DNA of 64,000 nucleotides from Cheiracanthium punctorium. Lineage: Eukaryota; Arthropoda; Arachnida; Araneae; Cheiracanthiidae. The DNA lies in contig JAWZYV010011897.1 of NCBI GenBank assembly GCA_038373885.1, positions 124,001 through 188,000 on the forward strand. The letters are read 5' to 3'. The notes beneath the pieces were generated by a model, which made no database searches, had not been told where the DNA came from, and worked only from the letters and a program-made list of their open reading frames with translations. A program made the position numbers and the translations under genes. This document shows positions 1 to 11,345 of the stretch, one piece after another; positions within the stretch are counted from its first letter, which is position 1, and each line of letters starts with the position of its first letter.

Positions 1-299
1 TCCTAATACTGGCTGTATATAGTTTGGTGGATGAATTTCTTTTTTCTTTAGTGTCAAATATCCATACATTCTTTTTCCTTTGAAAAGCCCCAGAAATGCA
101 TTAAAATGAGAGGACGATTTTATATAAGAAATATTTTAAACGACGATCGAATTCTTGATTCACTTTGTTGCTCAGGTGTTGCTTGTTTAATCTTTTTTTT
201 TTTTTTTTTTTTGTTAATGTCGTATAGCTCTAGAACAGTTCAAGAATAAACAAATTCAATCTCGCTATGAAAAGATATACAACACAAAATCAATCGTTC

Positions 300-525
300 C
301 TAGTCTCCTCACTGGAATAGAGCATAGCACTTTGAACTGGTAGACGGAAGGTGCCTGGTTCAAAACCAGGTCGCGCCCGCCGACCTAATCGTTCGGAGTT
401 GCCCATGGTTTCCTCCGAAACGTAGCATAAATACGGTTTCAGGGTCCTTAGAAAGACCCTTACGGAGGGCATCCCATACCTATCGGCAAAATCCCTCGCG
501 CAGATAATTGGCCGTAATCCCACAA
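300..525 (+). repeat. tRNA-derived SINE, copy 1
   Basis: A box-B-like GGTTCAAAACC lies at about 358-368, 60 bp from the head. The body that follows (ccatggtttcctccgaaac, then cataaatac, then gagggcat) matches the element at 62804-63021 in the same order. The minus-strand reading contains RPGFEPGTF, the usual translation of a tRNA-type B box, so the open frame here is not a gene. Target duplications were not clear. Confidence 0.75.
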
Positions 526-1276
526 CAACTCACTGCAATGCTGATACCGGGCATATGGAAATTGGTCAATTTACTTTCGACAATGCAACGCAGGTATTCT
601 TTGTAGCAATAGCTATTAAGGTGGTAATTCCTAGTATTAATAGTAATTCCAAACTATAATTATTAAGGATATCTACATGCCAATGGCAGCAAAAAGCTGT
701 TTTGCCATTTGATTAGCTGAGGCACACTAATCAACTTTTGCCAATAGCATTATATACATCTGTTTTCTGAAGTTCTCCCAATGCAAAAATAAACAAAATT
801 TTCGTTTGACATTGTTTACTATAAACATTATGAACAAAATTAATTTTCCTTGCACCATCTCCTCCTCCCTCTCCCCCCTTACACTCTTTCAAGCTTTCCG
901 ATAATGCAATCATGTATAACAAATTATCTAAACAAGTCGTACAGACTTACATACATTTTCGAAATTCTCAATAAATTCTTTCAAGTTCAAATTTCAGCTT
1001 TCAAGAACCATTGTCGACCTGAGATGTGATATACCTCTTGAACTACTTATCAGGGCTATAACACAACGTAAACACGAGGAAATAAGAAACTATCCCTTCA
1101 TGCACTGTACTTCAGCATCGTACTCCTCACTTAACTTCAATTTAACGTAATTTTTACTTTCCGAACATGTACCATGTAAGGAAAGTATTGCAATCATGAA
1201 AAAATTCGAATTCGAGATTTTGGTGTATTTACACGTTTTGAGGTCTTCTGAATTCATTTATGCTATTTTTACGAGA
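524..1276. other. No gene seen
   Basis: AT-rich sequence without a convincing coding exon, RNA gene or recognised repeat on either strand. Confidence 0.5.
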
Positions 1277-1332
1277 TGTATGTATGTATGTGTGTATGTG
1301 TGTGTGTGTGTATGTGTGTTTGTGTGTATGTG
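1277..1332. repeat. TG/TATG microsatellite
   Basis: About 56 bp of TATG and TG repeats directly precede the 173-bp tandem array. Confidence 0.9.
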
Positions 1333-1341
1333 AGTTAACAC

Positions 1342-1915
1342 GATAGCTCCTGAACGGGGCATGCGATTGAGCTCAAATTGGGTATATATGTTATAAACCA
1401 CCGTCGCAAGACCGGTATTGATTTTGGTGTGTATAGGACTTATAGTTTTTCTACAGGGCTACGACAAAGATTTCTTTTACATTATGGCCTATAGGGAGAA
1501 ATTCTTGAAAATGCGCTAGCGTTTAAACGGTACTTTCGACTGAGCTCCAAAAGTGTATATATGTTATAAATCACCGTCGCAAGACCTGTATTGATTTTGG
1601 TGTGTATAGATCTTATAGTTTTTCTACAGGGCTACGACAAAGATTTCTTTTACATTATGGCCTATGGGGCGAAATTCTGGAAAGTGCGCTAGCGTTTAAA
1701 CGATACATTCGATTGAGCTCAAATTGGGTATACATGTTATAAACCACCATCGCAAGACCGGTATTGATTTTGGTGTGTATAGGACTCATAGTTATTCTAC
1801 AGGGCTACGACAAAGATTTTTTTTACATTATGGCCTATGGGGAGAAATTCTTGAAAGTGCGCTAGCGTTTAAACGGTACATTCGATTGAGCTTCGATTTG
1901 GTATATATATTTGAA
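1342..1915 (+). repeat. 173-bp tandem repeat, about 3.3 units
   Basis: The start of the gagct... segment recurs at 1369, 1542, 1715 and 1888, so the period is exactly 173 bp three times over. Each unit contains tatatgttataaaycaccrt, then ggtattgattttggtgtgta, then acagggctacgacaaagatt, then gctagcgtttaaac. The last unit breaks down after about 25 bp. The unit shares its style (ctacagggc..., aaagattt..., ttatggcctat) with the repeats at 27 and 36 kb. Confidence 0.9.
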
Positions 1916-2039
1916 TTATTCATTGATTAAAATTTATTTAAATTCTTGGTAATGATCTTAATCGTAAGTGTTCGGAAAGTCGAGTGGAGTCACTCCAGAT
2001 TTTTCAATTATAAAATAACGGACCGTAGTAAACCGGTGG

Positions 2040-2573
2040 TTAACCCTTCAACGCGCAGTGTTCCTGCTCTGGGAACACCAAACTCTGACGTTTTGACTGT
2101 TGCCAGTCACGAAGAATAGCTTTGATTTCTATTAAAATAGTTGCAGGTGACATAGCTCCCCACGAGAATCCTTTACTTTTTAGCACGTCATTTCCCGTAA
2201 AATGAATTGACACGATTATTTTTAACAGCCCTGACATCTGCTGAAAAAATGGAAGAATGCGAGAACAGCTGGATCGATTGCCCAATGCTGAAAAAAAGGG
2301 CAGCCGTTACCATCGCTCGACTTAACTACCAGCAAGATGGCGGACGATCGAAACGTTCATCGCATCCCACAGATCTAGAAACCGTTCATCGCGTTCCGCA
2401 GCGGGCTGTGCCGCACAAACGGCACAGCCAGCTGCCGTCAAAAAAGGGTCTCTAGATGTGTGGCAGGCGATGAACGTTTCGATCGTCTGCCATCTTGCTG
2501 GTAGTTAAGTCGAGCGATGACAACGGCTGCCCTTTTTTCAGCATTGGGAAAGGGTTGCACCTCAAAGTGTTAA
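2040..2573 (+). mobile_element. piggyBac-like fold-back MITE, copy 1
   Basis: TTAA lies at 2040-2043 and again at 2570-2573. The ends are CCCTTCAACGCGCAG and, reversed, CACTTTGAGGTGCAACCC. TTAA duplication and CCCTTT-type ends are the hallmark of piggyBac. The 3' half is an imperfect palindrome whose arms (about 2275-2370 and 2458-2550) carry AAGATGGCGGAC and its complement. No transposase is present, so it would need one in trans. Confidence 0.85.
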
Positions 2574-5147
2574 ATGAAGATAAAATATCTGAATCCAAGC
2601 AAGGAAAAAAAACACACACAAAAAACGAGATTATCTGACAAAGAACAATAATTCCGTCTACCACATTCTTCACGTGGAGCTTTCTGTTGGATGATATACA
2701 GCAGGACAAGAAAAGAAAAGAGACGTAAAAACTAATCAGGCAAACGGATGATCCGGCAAAAACCGACGGAGGTTTCTCCGGGATACCATCATTATTTCTG
2801 GGTAATAACAGATATTAAGTGACTGAATAAGATAATTAATTTTCCGAAACTGTGCCTCATCTCCAGATATTAAGTGGAATACCGGGATAGAACCGACACG
2901 AGTAGGTATCATTAAAGTACGTTAAAATAAATGCCTGTAACGAGCTAGTGTTAAGTTTATTCCTGATAGTTATATGATTATAACGCATGTTAAATTTGTA
3001 AGTTATCTTTGCAATATAATGTAATCGTAGCCAATTAGGAGATTTGTTGCTAAAATTAGAAAGTTTGTAGAATAATCAATAATTTTTTTCTGCTTGGGAA
3101 TAACAGGAATGTTAGTGACATTTTATTTTAAATTTAGGTACTTTTCAAGTGTATTCGGACAATTTTTCTCAAAAGTATAAGTCGTGCAATAAAAGAATTC
3201 TGTGTTAAAAAAACTTTCACGGTAGAATCTTACTTTGCATTATTTTATATTTTAATTATAGCTTTATGCTAACAAAATTTTTTCATAGTATAAAACTTTT
3301 TTTTAAAATTATTAATACAAGATTTGACTAACGAAGTTTCTGCATATAATTCCCATATAAATATTTTGCAAGAAAGCCGCTCTGACCTCTAGACAAGGTA
3401 CGGAATCCAGTGTGTGACAGTAAATCTCTCTTCCACAAATATAACACCAATTCAAGCTCATACGCATGCGTAAGATGTACGTCTCTCTCTTTTTCATTTT
3501 CTTTCAATTCCCGTAAGATGATAAATTCCCACTCAATAGGGAAAAAAAAGAAAAAGAAAGAAGATCTGAAGTAGTTTCTGATTTTAAATAAGCACTAAAG
3601 TGCTATATATTAAAAGCGTATCATAATCTATGAGCCTTCCTTATTTTCTTTCCTTGCTCCATTAAGCTGGATGAAAGTGTATCCTTAATCATACGTGTGC
3701 CGTATTTTTCTCCCTTGTTCCTTAAAACACATCTTTGGAATCGAAATCTATTTTAAAGTCGCTTACTAAAACTGTTTTACAATCTTCGCCACGCATGTTC
3801 CTACTGTATTTCACCTTTTTAATTACTATGTGCATCATAATCCATGAGTATGTCGAGTTTGTCTTTATTGGGTTGATTTCTACTTTTAACGTCCCGACTC
3901 TAGACAAGGTGGCGATAGTTAAAAATATGAAGTTTCAACGACGATTTTTTGTATTTATGTGGCAAACGTAATTTAGAATTAAAATGGCAATTTGGAACAA
4001 CGTGTAAGTACAGCATTCCATTACTTATTTATTTATTTTGTGTTGCCAATTAAAGTAGTTTTAATTATTAAGTGCCTTCAAATTCCTTAACTGGTGCGTT
4101 TATCGCTCATTTGTTCACTTTAGCTTTCATCTACTTCTTTTGGAGTGTTGAAACTTGGGCAAGTCCTAGAGACCCATGACTGCGAAGCTCGCTAAAGGGT
4201 AGCGAATTAAATTACTAAAAATCAATTAAATTACTTGTTGTAGGATCTAGGGTTCTTGACAAATATTTGGTGATTTAATAAATCCTTTTCCTTTCCGCTA
4301 AAAGAGCAAAATTGGGATGTTTTGTGGCCTTGTTAGGTTCCACCTTTTTTCCGTTAAAAAACAACTTTGTTTGCATGTTGCTCTTTTCAACGACTACGGA
4401 AATGCACGGAGAGAAAAGAAAAAAAAACTCATCTTCTTTTTAGTGAAATATTTCTAAATAAAATGTTCACCTGTATTTATCAGAAAATGACCACTGGGTG
4501 ATGACTGGGTTTTAGTCATCACCCAGTTGATGACTAAAACTGGTCATCAGAATCGTTGTCCGTTGAATATGTACGAAAGCTTACGGATAGATCTGAAAGG
4601 GTTTTTATTTTATTAGTAATTTTTGTAATACTAGGATGAAATTACTGGGAGAAAGATCAGATCTCGTAAGAAAAATACTGTGGAATGAGGGTCTGAAACA
4701 GCTTTCTTGTCAATCACAATCACAGAGCTTACTTAGATGGGATTTTACAAATTTTGCAGAAGTACTGTGATAAAATTGTTTATTCTTGAGTTTTTTAATT
4801 TTTCATTTCATGAAGATGAAAATTACTGCTTTTTCACTACACTAACATTCACATATCATAATCATTTTAGAAATTGGTAGTAATCGTAATTCATATCAAA
4901 TCTTGCAATCGATTGTACAGATGTCTGTATAATCGATCGAAGTCTGGTCTGATATGAAGCCTTCCGAAGTCGTCTGTTTTGCATCTGCGCAAATGAAGAG
5001 CATCACAAGCCTAGAAAACTTTTACTGTTTTTTTAACTCCCCTCCTTCACTTAAGATTCTATGACAGGAAATGGAGATATCAAACTTCACAATAGCTTCT
5101 AAGATACTTCAATCATTTACGCCAATGATTCGAACAAAATTTAAGTC
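2574..5147. other. Mostly unrecognised sequence with a diverged dispersed repeat
   Basis: No gene was recognised. About 2690-2850 is a diverged copy of 5800-5960: both have cag.rgacaagaaaagagac followed by trtaaaa.ctaat and later gcagatattaagtga or its variant. A perfect hairpin sits at 4494-4526. The 60-80-codon open frames here have no recognisable motif. Confidence 0.45.
4494..4526. repeat. Perfect 13-bp hairpin
   Basis: CTGGGTGATGACT, a 7-base loop, then AGTCATCACCCAG. The next 24 bases (tgatgactaaaactggtcatca) can pair with the same arm, so alternative folds exist. Confidence 0.85.
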
Positions 5148-5651
5148 TTAACCCTTTGAGGCGCAACCCTTTCCCAATGCTGAAAAAAGGGCAGCCGTTG
5201 CCAATGCTCGACTTAACTACCAGCAAGATGGCGGATGATCGAAACGTTCATCGCGTGCCGCAGTTCTAGAGACCCTTTTTTGACACAGATGGCTGTGCCG
5301 AACACCCAGCTGTCGTAGATCTGTGGCACGCGATGAACGTTTCGATCGTCCGCCATCTTGCTGGTAGTTAAGTCGAGCGATGGCAACGGCTGCCCTTTTT
5401 TCAGCATTGGGCAATCTATCCAGCTGTTCTGGCATTCTTCCATTTTTTCAGCCGATGTCAGTGCAGTGAAAAAATAATCGTGACCATTTTTTTACGGGAA
5501 ATGACGTGCTTAAAAAGTAAAGGATTCTCGTGGAGCTATGTCACCCGCAACTATTTTTATAGAAATCCAATCTATTCTTCGTGACTGCCAACAGTCGAAA
5601 CGTCAGAGTTTGGTGTTCCCAGAGCGAGAACACTGCGCGTTAAAGGGTTAA
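5148..5651 (-). mobile_element. piggyBac-like fold-back MITE, copy 2 (reverse)
   Basis: TTAA flanks the element at 5148-5151 and 5648-5651. Ends are CCCTTTGAGGCGCAACCC and, reversed, CCCTTTAACGCGCAG. It is the reverse orientation of copies 1 and 3, so copies 2 and 3 form a ~500-bp inverted pair about 0.5 kb apart. A 76-codon minus-strand frame (5443-5213) starting MEECQNSWIDC matches one in copy 3. Confidence 0.87.
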
Positions 5652-6157
5652 CTAAACAAGAAACAGATTCCACTAAATATTGATTTTTTTTCATGTTCTT
5701 TCTTTCTGGTAATACATTTTCCGAATGCGGAGAAACAAAAACAGCCTCTTATCGGTAGTAGGACAATAAATTCCCTAGTAATATCCTCCGCACCGAGCTA
5801 ACTGCTAGAAGATACAGCGCGACAGGAAAAGAGACATAAAAAGTAATGGAGCAAAGAGATGATTTGTGAATCGCCGAAGGTTGTGTGGGTTTTTTTTTTT
5901 TCCCTCTCTTCAAGAACATCATTATTTTTAGGTAATAGCAGATATTAAGCGATTTGAAAAGAAGTGAATGATGCGTTATAATGAAGTCTTTTCAAACTAT
6001 GGTGATGGCTGTATCACAATTCATTCTGAAAAACGTAAGACAGTGAGAACAGCATTTCCTCTCATCGAGTTGCAAGTAATAGTACTTGTTTACTTATTGG
6101 AAATAGCTCGTTTGTTCATAGTGAACCACTTCCGGAAAGACTAATCTTTCGGAGTGC

Positions 6158-6669
6158 TTAACCCTTTAACGAGCAGTGTTCCCGCTCTGGGAACACCAAA
6201 CTCTGACGTTTTGACTGTTGCCAGTCACGAAGAATAGATTTGATTTCTATAACAAAAGTTGCGGGGGACATAGCTCCACGAGAATCTTTACTTTTTAGCA
6301 CGTCATTTCCCGTTAAAAAAGAAAAAAAAAAATGGTCACGATTATTTTGAACAACACTGACATTTTCTGAAAAATGGAAGAATGTGAGAACAGCTGGATA
6401 GAGTGCCCAGTGCTGAAAAAAGGGCCGCCGTTGCCATCGCTCGACTTAACTACCAGCAAGATGGCGGACGATCGAAACGTTCATCGCGTGCCACAGATCT
6501 ACGACAGCTGGGTGTTCGGCACAGCCATCTGTGTCAAAAAAGGGTCTCTAGAACTGCGGCACGCGATGAACGTTTCGATCATCCGCCATCTTGCTGGTAG
6601 TTAAGTCGAGCATTGGCAACGGCTGCCCTTTTTTCAGCATTGGGAAAGGGTTGCGCCTCAAAGGGTTAA
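6158..6669 (+). mobile_element. piggyBac-like fold-back MITE, copy 3
   Basis: TTAA flanks at 6158-6161 and 6666-6669. Ends are CCCTTTAACGAGCAG and, reversed, CCCTTTGAGGCGCAACCC. The internal arms lie at about 6404-6497 and 6554-6651. A 76-codon frame (6374-6604) beginning MEECENSWIEC is the counterpart of the one in copy 2. Confidence 0.87.
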
Positions 6670-8018
6670 GACAAATTCGTACGATGATTATTAGGGCAAT
6701 TCTTCTCGGAGGGTATACCGTGCTATTGAAAATATTTGACAGCACCCTCCTCAGTTGAAGGTAAGTCCCAAATTTTTACCATACTAGCAAAACAAATACT
6801 TACCCAAATTTACCTCATCAGAAAGCAAACCAAATACAGAAAAGAACAACGATGCAAATAACGCACTTTTATACGTAACGTAACATGACGAGTAGTTGGC
6901 GAAGGGACTAATTCAATTGAACTATTCATTAAAAATAATTGAACGAACCGGCTCCGATTACGATTGGCAAGTTTGCCAGCACATTTGACGAAAAACTAAT
7001 TTGGCGTGAATAATCACTTGGATAGTACATGCGTACCGCTTACAACACAAAACTACAAAAAATTCTTTTTATAACGTAGAAATGAGAGTGCAGCCAATTG
7101 GCTACAGTATGCACATTAGGGTGGATCGAAAAAACTTTTTTTCGAAATTCACATTGCCTGAGTCATTATATGGTGCCAAACTAGCTGAAACCAATTGTCT
7201 CCAAATTTCAGCTTAAAATGTTGACATCTTGAGGTTCCACACCTCAAGTGAATGTTTATAGTGGCTTTTTTTCAAGTTTTTAATGATTTTTATGTAAAAA
7301 ATATTTTTTTAATTTAATATTTTACTAAATAATTCATTAATTTATAAAATAATATTAATGAATTACTTTCTCATTAATAAACTGTTTTATTGAAACGTTA
7401 CTGCCAGATATCAGATCCAGAAATGGCTTTTTATACATAAAAAAAGCAAATTATACTCTAAAATCTACTAGATGGCAGCGCGTGTTCTAATCTAACTATT
7501 ATATCATAACCTAATAAGGCACGTCACTTTTATTGTGTGGAATGATTCCTTTTTGCGATTGCCTTTGTTTCAACCACTTGTTTCTCCTTTGTAAGATTGA
7601 CGCAATACGTTTTATTAATTTTGATTTATATTTGACAAAAAAATAATACGGAGTTTTGAATTTAAATATTACCACAACTAGAAGTGAATGTTTTATAGTG
7701 TTTTCGGAATTCCAGTACTATTGAAAGAGACAGTGTTACCACCAACGTATTCAGATTTAATGAAGCATTTCTTAATCACAAATATGATATACTGTGGAAT
7801 AAGGGGAACAAAAAGGATCCTTTAGTAAAAGAGATCATCAAAATTATTTCTTTGGACGTTGAAAGAGTTTGGAAGAAAGCCTCCTTGCCTGTTGTAAGTC
7901 ACCAAGAAGTAATTCCCTTATTAAAAATTATAATGAAAGATACGATCACAACTTAATTCTATACAAGTAGCACAGTCTTTGTACACCATATACTTCGATG
8001 GAAGAAAGGACACAACTA

Positions 8019-9428
8019 CACTGCTGGCCACCCAAATTGCAACACCAAGAAAAACAAGAGATATCACAACAAAATTTATTGTGTAGATAACATGTTGACC
8101 AAGTAACAAATGATTAAATTTACAGCATTCTATGAAGCGTGGTTCCTGCCAAAATCAGTACCCAGAGTAGCCGCCGTTGTTGGAGATCACAGCTGCCACA
8201 CGCCTCGGCATTGATTCAAAGAGACTTTGAATGTGTTCTTGGGGTACAGCAGACCAAGCAGCTTCCACACGTTGCCAAAGTTGATCTGGTGTGACAGCTG
8301 GGGATGAACTCTGGGTCAGTCGTTGAGCAACCATGGACCACATGTTTTCTATCGGCGAAAGATCCGGAGAGCGCGCCGGCCAGGGAAGCAATTCAATCTG
8401 GTGATTGACGAAGAACCCTTGGACAATGCGTGCCACGTGTGGCCGTGCATTATCCTGCTGAAATATGGCTGTTGGCAAGCCCTGAAGGTAAGAAAGGACA
8501 ACTGGCTCCAACACCTCGGAGATGTAGCGCTGGCTGGTTAAAGTACCGGCAATGCGTACTAGAGGAGTGCGAGAGAGATATCCGATACCGCCCCATACCA
8601 TAATACCCGGTGCAGGACCAGTGTGACGGTGCATAATGCAGCTGTTCAGCATCCTCTCTCCACGGTGTCTCCAGACTCGAATCCGACCGTCGTGGTGTTG
8701 CATACAGAAGCGTGACTCGTCAGTAAAGAGAATTTCATTCCATTCTGTCGTCCACATCCTTCTTTCATCGCACCATTGGCGGCGGAGACGTCTGTGGTTC
8801 CGCGTCAGAGGTAGACAAAGCAACGGACGTCTTGCGGACAGACCATTCTGCTGTAAACGACGTCGAATGGTACGCGCAGACACTGGATGATGCGTTACAG
8901 ACTGAATCTGCTGTGATATGGTTCGTGATGTGACTGAGCGGTCCGTCACTGCCATGCGTACAATCTGCCTGTCATCACGTGACGTGGTGCACTGAGGTCG
9001 ATGCGGTCGATCACGTCTGTCCGTCGTACCCTCCTGCACCCAACGATCACATATCCGCATCACAGTTGTTTGGTTTCGTCCAATACGACGACCGATTTCC
9101 CTGAAAGATAACCCACAATCTCGGTATGCCACTATCCTTCCTCTGTCAAACTCGGATACTTGATCAAAAGATGATCGTTGTTTCCTACGAGGCATAATTT
9201 ATCGTTTTTTTTGAAAAAAAAGCAAGAAAAACACAATTGCTGTACTTGAAACCGTCGAAATCTCCAAGCCTTAAATAGCGCTTTGAGGTGGCGCCACAGG
9301 CGCGCTTGATGTGCGTCTGCGCTGAAATTCTAATCATTTGCATATCTCACCTCAGCTAATGCATGTTGTAAATTTCATATTATTTGCATGCTTCCTTCAG
9401 GGTGTTGCATTTACGATGGCCAGCAGTG
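8019..9428 (-). mobile_element. Tc1-like transposon, apparently complete
   Basis: The element is 1410 bp with TA at 8017-8018 and 9429-9430. Inverted ends of about 30 bp begin CACTGCTGGCCA and finish near TGCAACACC on both sides. It sits inside the 4.1-kb transposon, so it is the younger insertion. Its transposase frame is uninterrupted. Confidence 0.93.
8155..9195 (-). CDS. Tc1-family transposase, intact
   Basis: The protein has 346 residues, the usual length for Tc1/mariner cut-and-paste transposases. Residues about 1-60 form a helix-turn-helix (FDRGRIVAYRDCGLSFREIG) and a second DNA-binding part follows, ending near RTIRRRLQQNGL. The DDE catalytic core shows ILFTDESRF, then FQQDNARPHVA, then SPDLSPIENMW. 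There are 34 residues between the second Asp and the Glu (DD34E), as in Tc1. The start MPRRKQRS lies 234 bp inside the right end of the element and fits the family. No stop or frameshift is present, so the copy could be active or only recently silenced. It acts on its own inverted ends and inserts at TA. Confidence 0.95.
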   Translation of the reverse strand: MPRRKQRSSFDQVSEFDRGRIVAYRDCGLSFREIGRRIGRNQTTVMRICDRWVQEGTTDRRDRPHRPQCTTSRDDRQIVRMAVTDRSVTSRTISQQIQSVTHHPVSARTIRRRLQQNGLSARRPLLCLPLTRNHRRLRRQWCDERRMWTTEWNEILFTDESRFCMQHHDGRIRVWRHRGERMLNSCIMHRHTGPAPGIMVWGGIGYLSRTPLVRIAGTLTSQRYISEVLEPVVLSYLQGLPTAIFQQDNARPHVARIVQGFFVNHQIELLPWPARSPDLSPIENMWSMVAQRLTQSSSPAVTPDQLWQRVEAAWSAVPQEHIQSLFESMPRRVAAVISNNGGYSGY

Positions 9429-10723
9429 TATAATGTAAGAAGTGAAGCTCTTTATATACTACTGTATCTGTGGAAGAGCATATTGTTATGTTGTCAGAAC
9501 CTGGTTCTGTTCACATAGGACATGTGACTCCGCATTCAGGCTCTAGTACTGATATTACCTGCAGCATCATCAACTTTGTTACACAGAAAGAGATTGCACT
9601 TTAGGATCTTGTTGCCGTTGGGTGAGATGCACCGAAAGTCAACATTGGAAAGAAAAATGGCGTAGTTAGACAGCTTGAAATCTTTGTTGGCCATAAATTG
9701 CACTGGTTTGTATGCTTATTGCATACTAATGAACTACCTCTTCACCACCTTTTCCATAAGATTGACGGAAAGACAGGGCCACACCAGTTTTCTGGAACAA
9801 TAGGAAAATTTCTGGAAACGTATGAAACGTTTGCTGTGACAAATTTTGTTTCTATTCCTGTTGCTCTGCCTGAAATTGATAAAAAAGACCTCAGCACAGA
9901 CCAAAAGTACCTCTTCGATATTTCTAGGGCAGTATGCTCGGGACAGTGCCATCCAGATTTGGCAAACAGAAGTCCAGAAAGGATGTCCTATTCAAGCGGA
10001 CCCACTACAGCGAACTGAATACTGCGCCTGTACGTGTCGACTGCCGAACCAACAGAATGCTTTAGACTGCGTGAGTAGTCTAAAGCATACCTAAAGCAAA
10101 GTGAGTAGTGCAACTCCTAGTAGACTGTGTGATGAAAGTGTACGTGCCATCCTGGTTTGAAATAAAGAAAATCTTAGGAGCTACTCATGGAGCACAGAAT
10201 GATGAAAAGAAGTTCATTCTTCCCAGAAGATTTTAAGTGAATCATTCATGAAGTTATTCAGAGGAACTCTTATTTTGCTTATTCTGAAAATATTCTGTTG
10301 GCAATGCTGTTTGATGAATGATCACATATTCGAGAATTTGACCTAAGAAGAATATTGAAAGCAAGAAAAACTGACTGGAAGGGAAAAATATGCCAATTTG
10401 ATCTTCTAAATATAAATTTCGAAGCAGAGTAGTATTTTCAGATGATTCACTGGGACAATCCTTTGGAACCACCAGCTACCATGAACCTCAGTGACGAAGA
10501 CGTAGCAAGTATGATCAGAAACGGTTCAGAATTTGAAATAGAGAAGCTCCCTTGCCCTTCTCAAGCAGTAGAAAGGCATGTAACACTACTAACGCAAGCA
10601 TCTTTGGTAACATTGTGGAGCAAAAGCCAGAGATGGATGCATTCGTTGTGGAATCAAATCACGAAAGGAACTGCCAAAGTTCATTATTTTGCCCGGCATG
10701 TGGACTCCAAAATTGAAGACTGA

Positions 10724-11116
10724 TTAAAGTAAAGTGTTTCATCAATCAATAATACTCGAAAGGTAAATTTGGTATCATTTCCTTTTCTGTATTAGTGTGC
10801 TCTCTAAATATTAATTGTCTTTAAAAATGAAGTAATATGTAAATATTTAATAACTATGTATTCAAAATATACCCCAAAACTTATGACGCTCGGTTGCAAG
10901 TTAGTGACTTTTTTTTTCTTCTTTCTTTTTTTTTTTTTTTTTTTTTGTTTGTTAACGGCAATAAAACATTGCCGTACTGTTTCTTTTTAGTAGTTAGAAC
11001 TGTTTTTGAGTCAAAAAATAAAGTTATTGTAAACATTAATATAAAATTTTAAAAATTGATTTTTTTACTTTTTACGTTAACATTCCTTTCTTTGAGCCCA
11101 GTGTGGAACCTGAAGA
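10724..11116. other. 3' flank of the 4.1-kb element, poly-T tract
   Basis: Non-coding part of the transposon between its broken gene and its right inverted end. It includes a T-rich run at about 10910-10948. Confidence 0.6.
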
Positions 11117-11345
11117 CAATCAGTGAATGGACTAGAATTTTTTTTCTGTGACTTTTTTACCATACAGCACCATTTGTTGAGTCAGGCAATATTAAAATAA
11201 AAAAAAAATTTTTTTTGGCCATTTTCACTCCACCCTAATGCACATGCACATGGAGTACAGGCTGCATGAAGACCATATTCTTGTAATGTGTATTTGTTAA
11301 TTACAGTCGTATATTACTTATTATACAAGTAATTTTGTCCCGCAG

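Larger units (their letters stand above)
7720..10723 (+). pseudogene. Decayed protein gene of the 4.1-kb element, split by a Tc1 insertion
   Basis: Coding remnants read in several plus-strand frames. At 7720-7951 the frame contains DILWNKGNKKDPLVKEII and then VERVWKKASLPVVSHQEV. After the Tc1 insert, about 9530-10018 gives GKKNGVVRQLE..., LHWFVCLLHTNELPLHHLF, KTGPHQFSGTIGKFLE and DLSTDQKYLFDI. At 10442-10723 there is IHWDNPLEPPATMNLSDED and then CPSQAVERHVTLLTQAS. From memory these match an uncharacterised protein family common in arthropod and cnidarian genomes (motifs ELPLRHLF, STDQKYL and TQAVER); its enzymatic role is not known to me. Several stops and frameshifts show it is dead. Confidence 0.7.
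7117..11237 (+). mobile_element. 4.1-kb DNA transposon, superfamily unassigned, with 8-bp target duplication
   Basis: A perfect 8-bp duplication ATGCACAT flanks it at 7109-7116 and 11238-11245. The ends are inverted: TAGGGTGGATCG on the left and TAGGGTGGAGTG on the right when reversed. Similarity continues inward with ATTGCCTGASTCA then ATGGTGC, and again with AGGTTCCACAC about 130 bp in. The interior carries a broken gene and a nested Tc1 element (8019-9428). An 8-bp duplication is usual for hAT and P-type elements, but no hAT dimerisation domain or THAP finger was seen. The boundaries are firm and the class is open. Confidence 0.85.

Noticed and set aside
290..523. 77-codon minus-strand frame with RPGFEPGTF
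   Set aside because: This is the standard translation of a tRNA-like B box and lies wholly within a SINE; it is not a gene.
8323..8890. Plus-strand frames of 72-84 codons
   Set aside because: They are shadows of the Tc1 transposase on the other strand.
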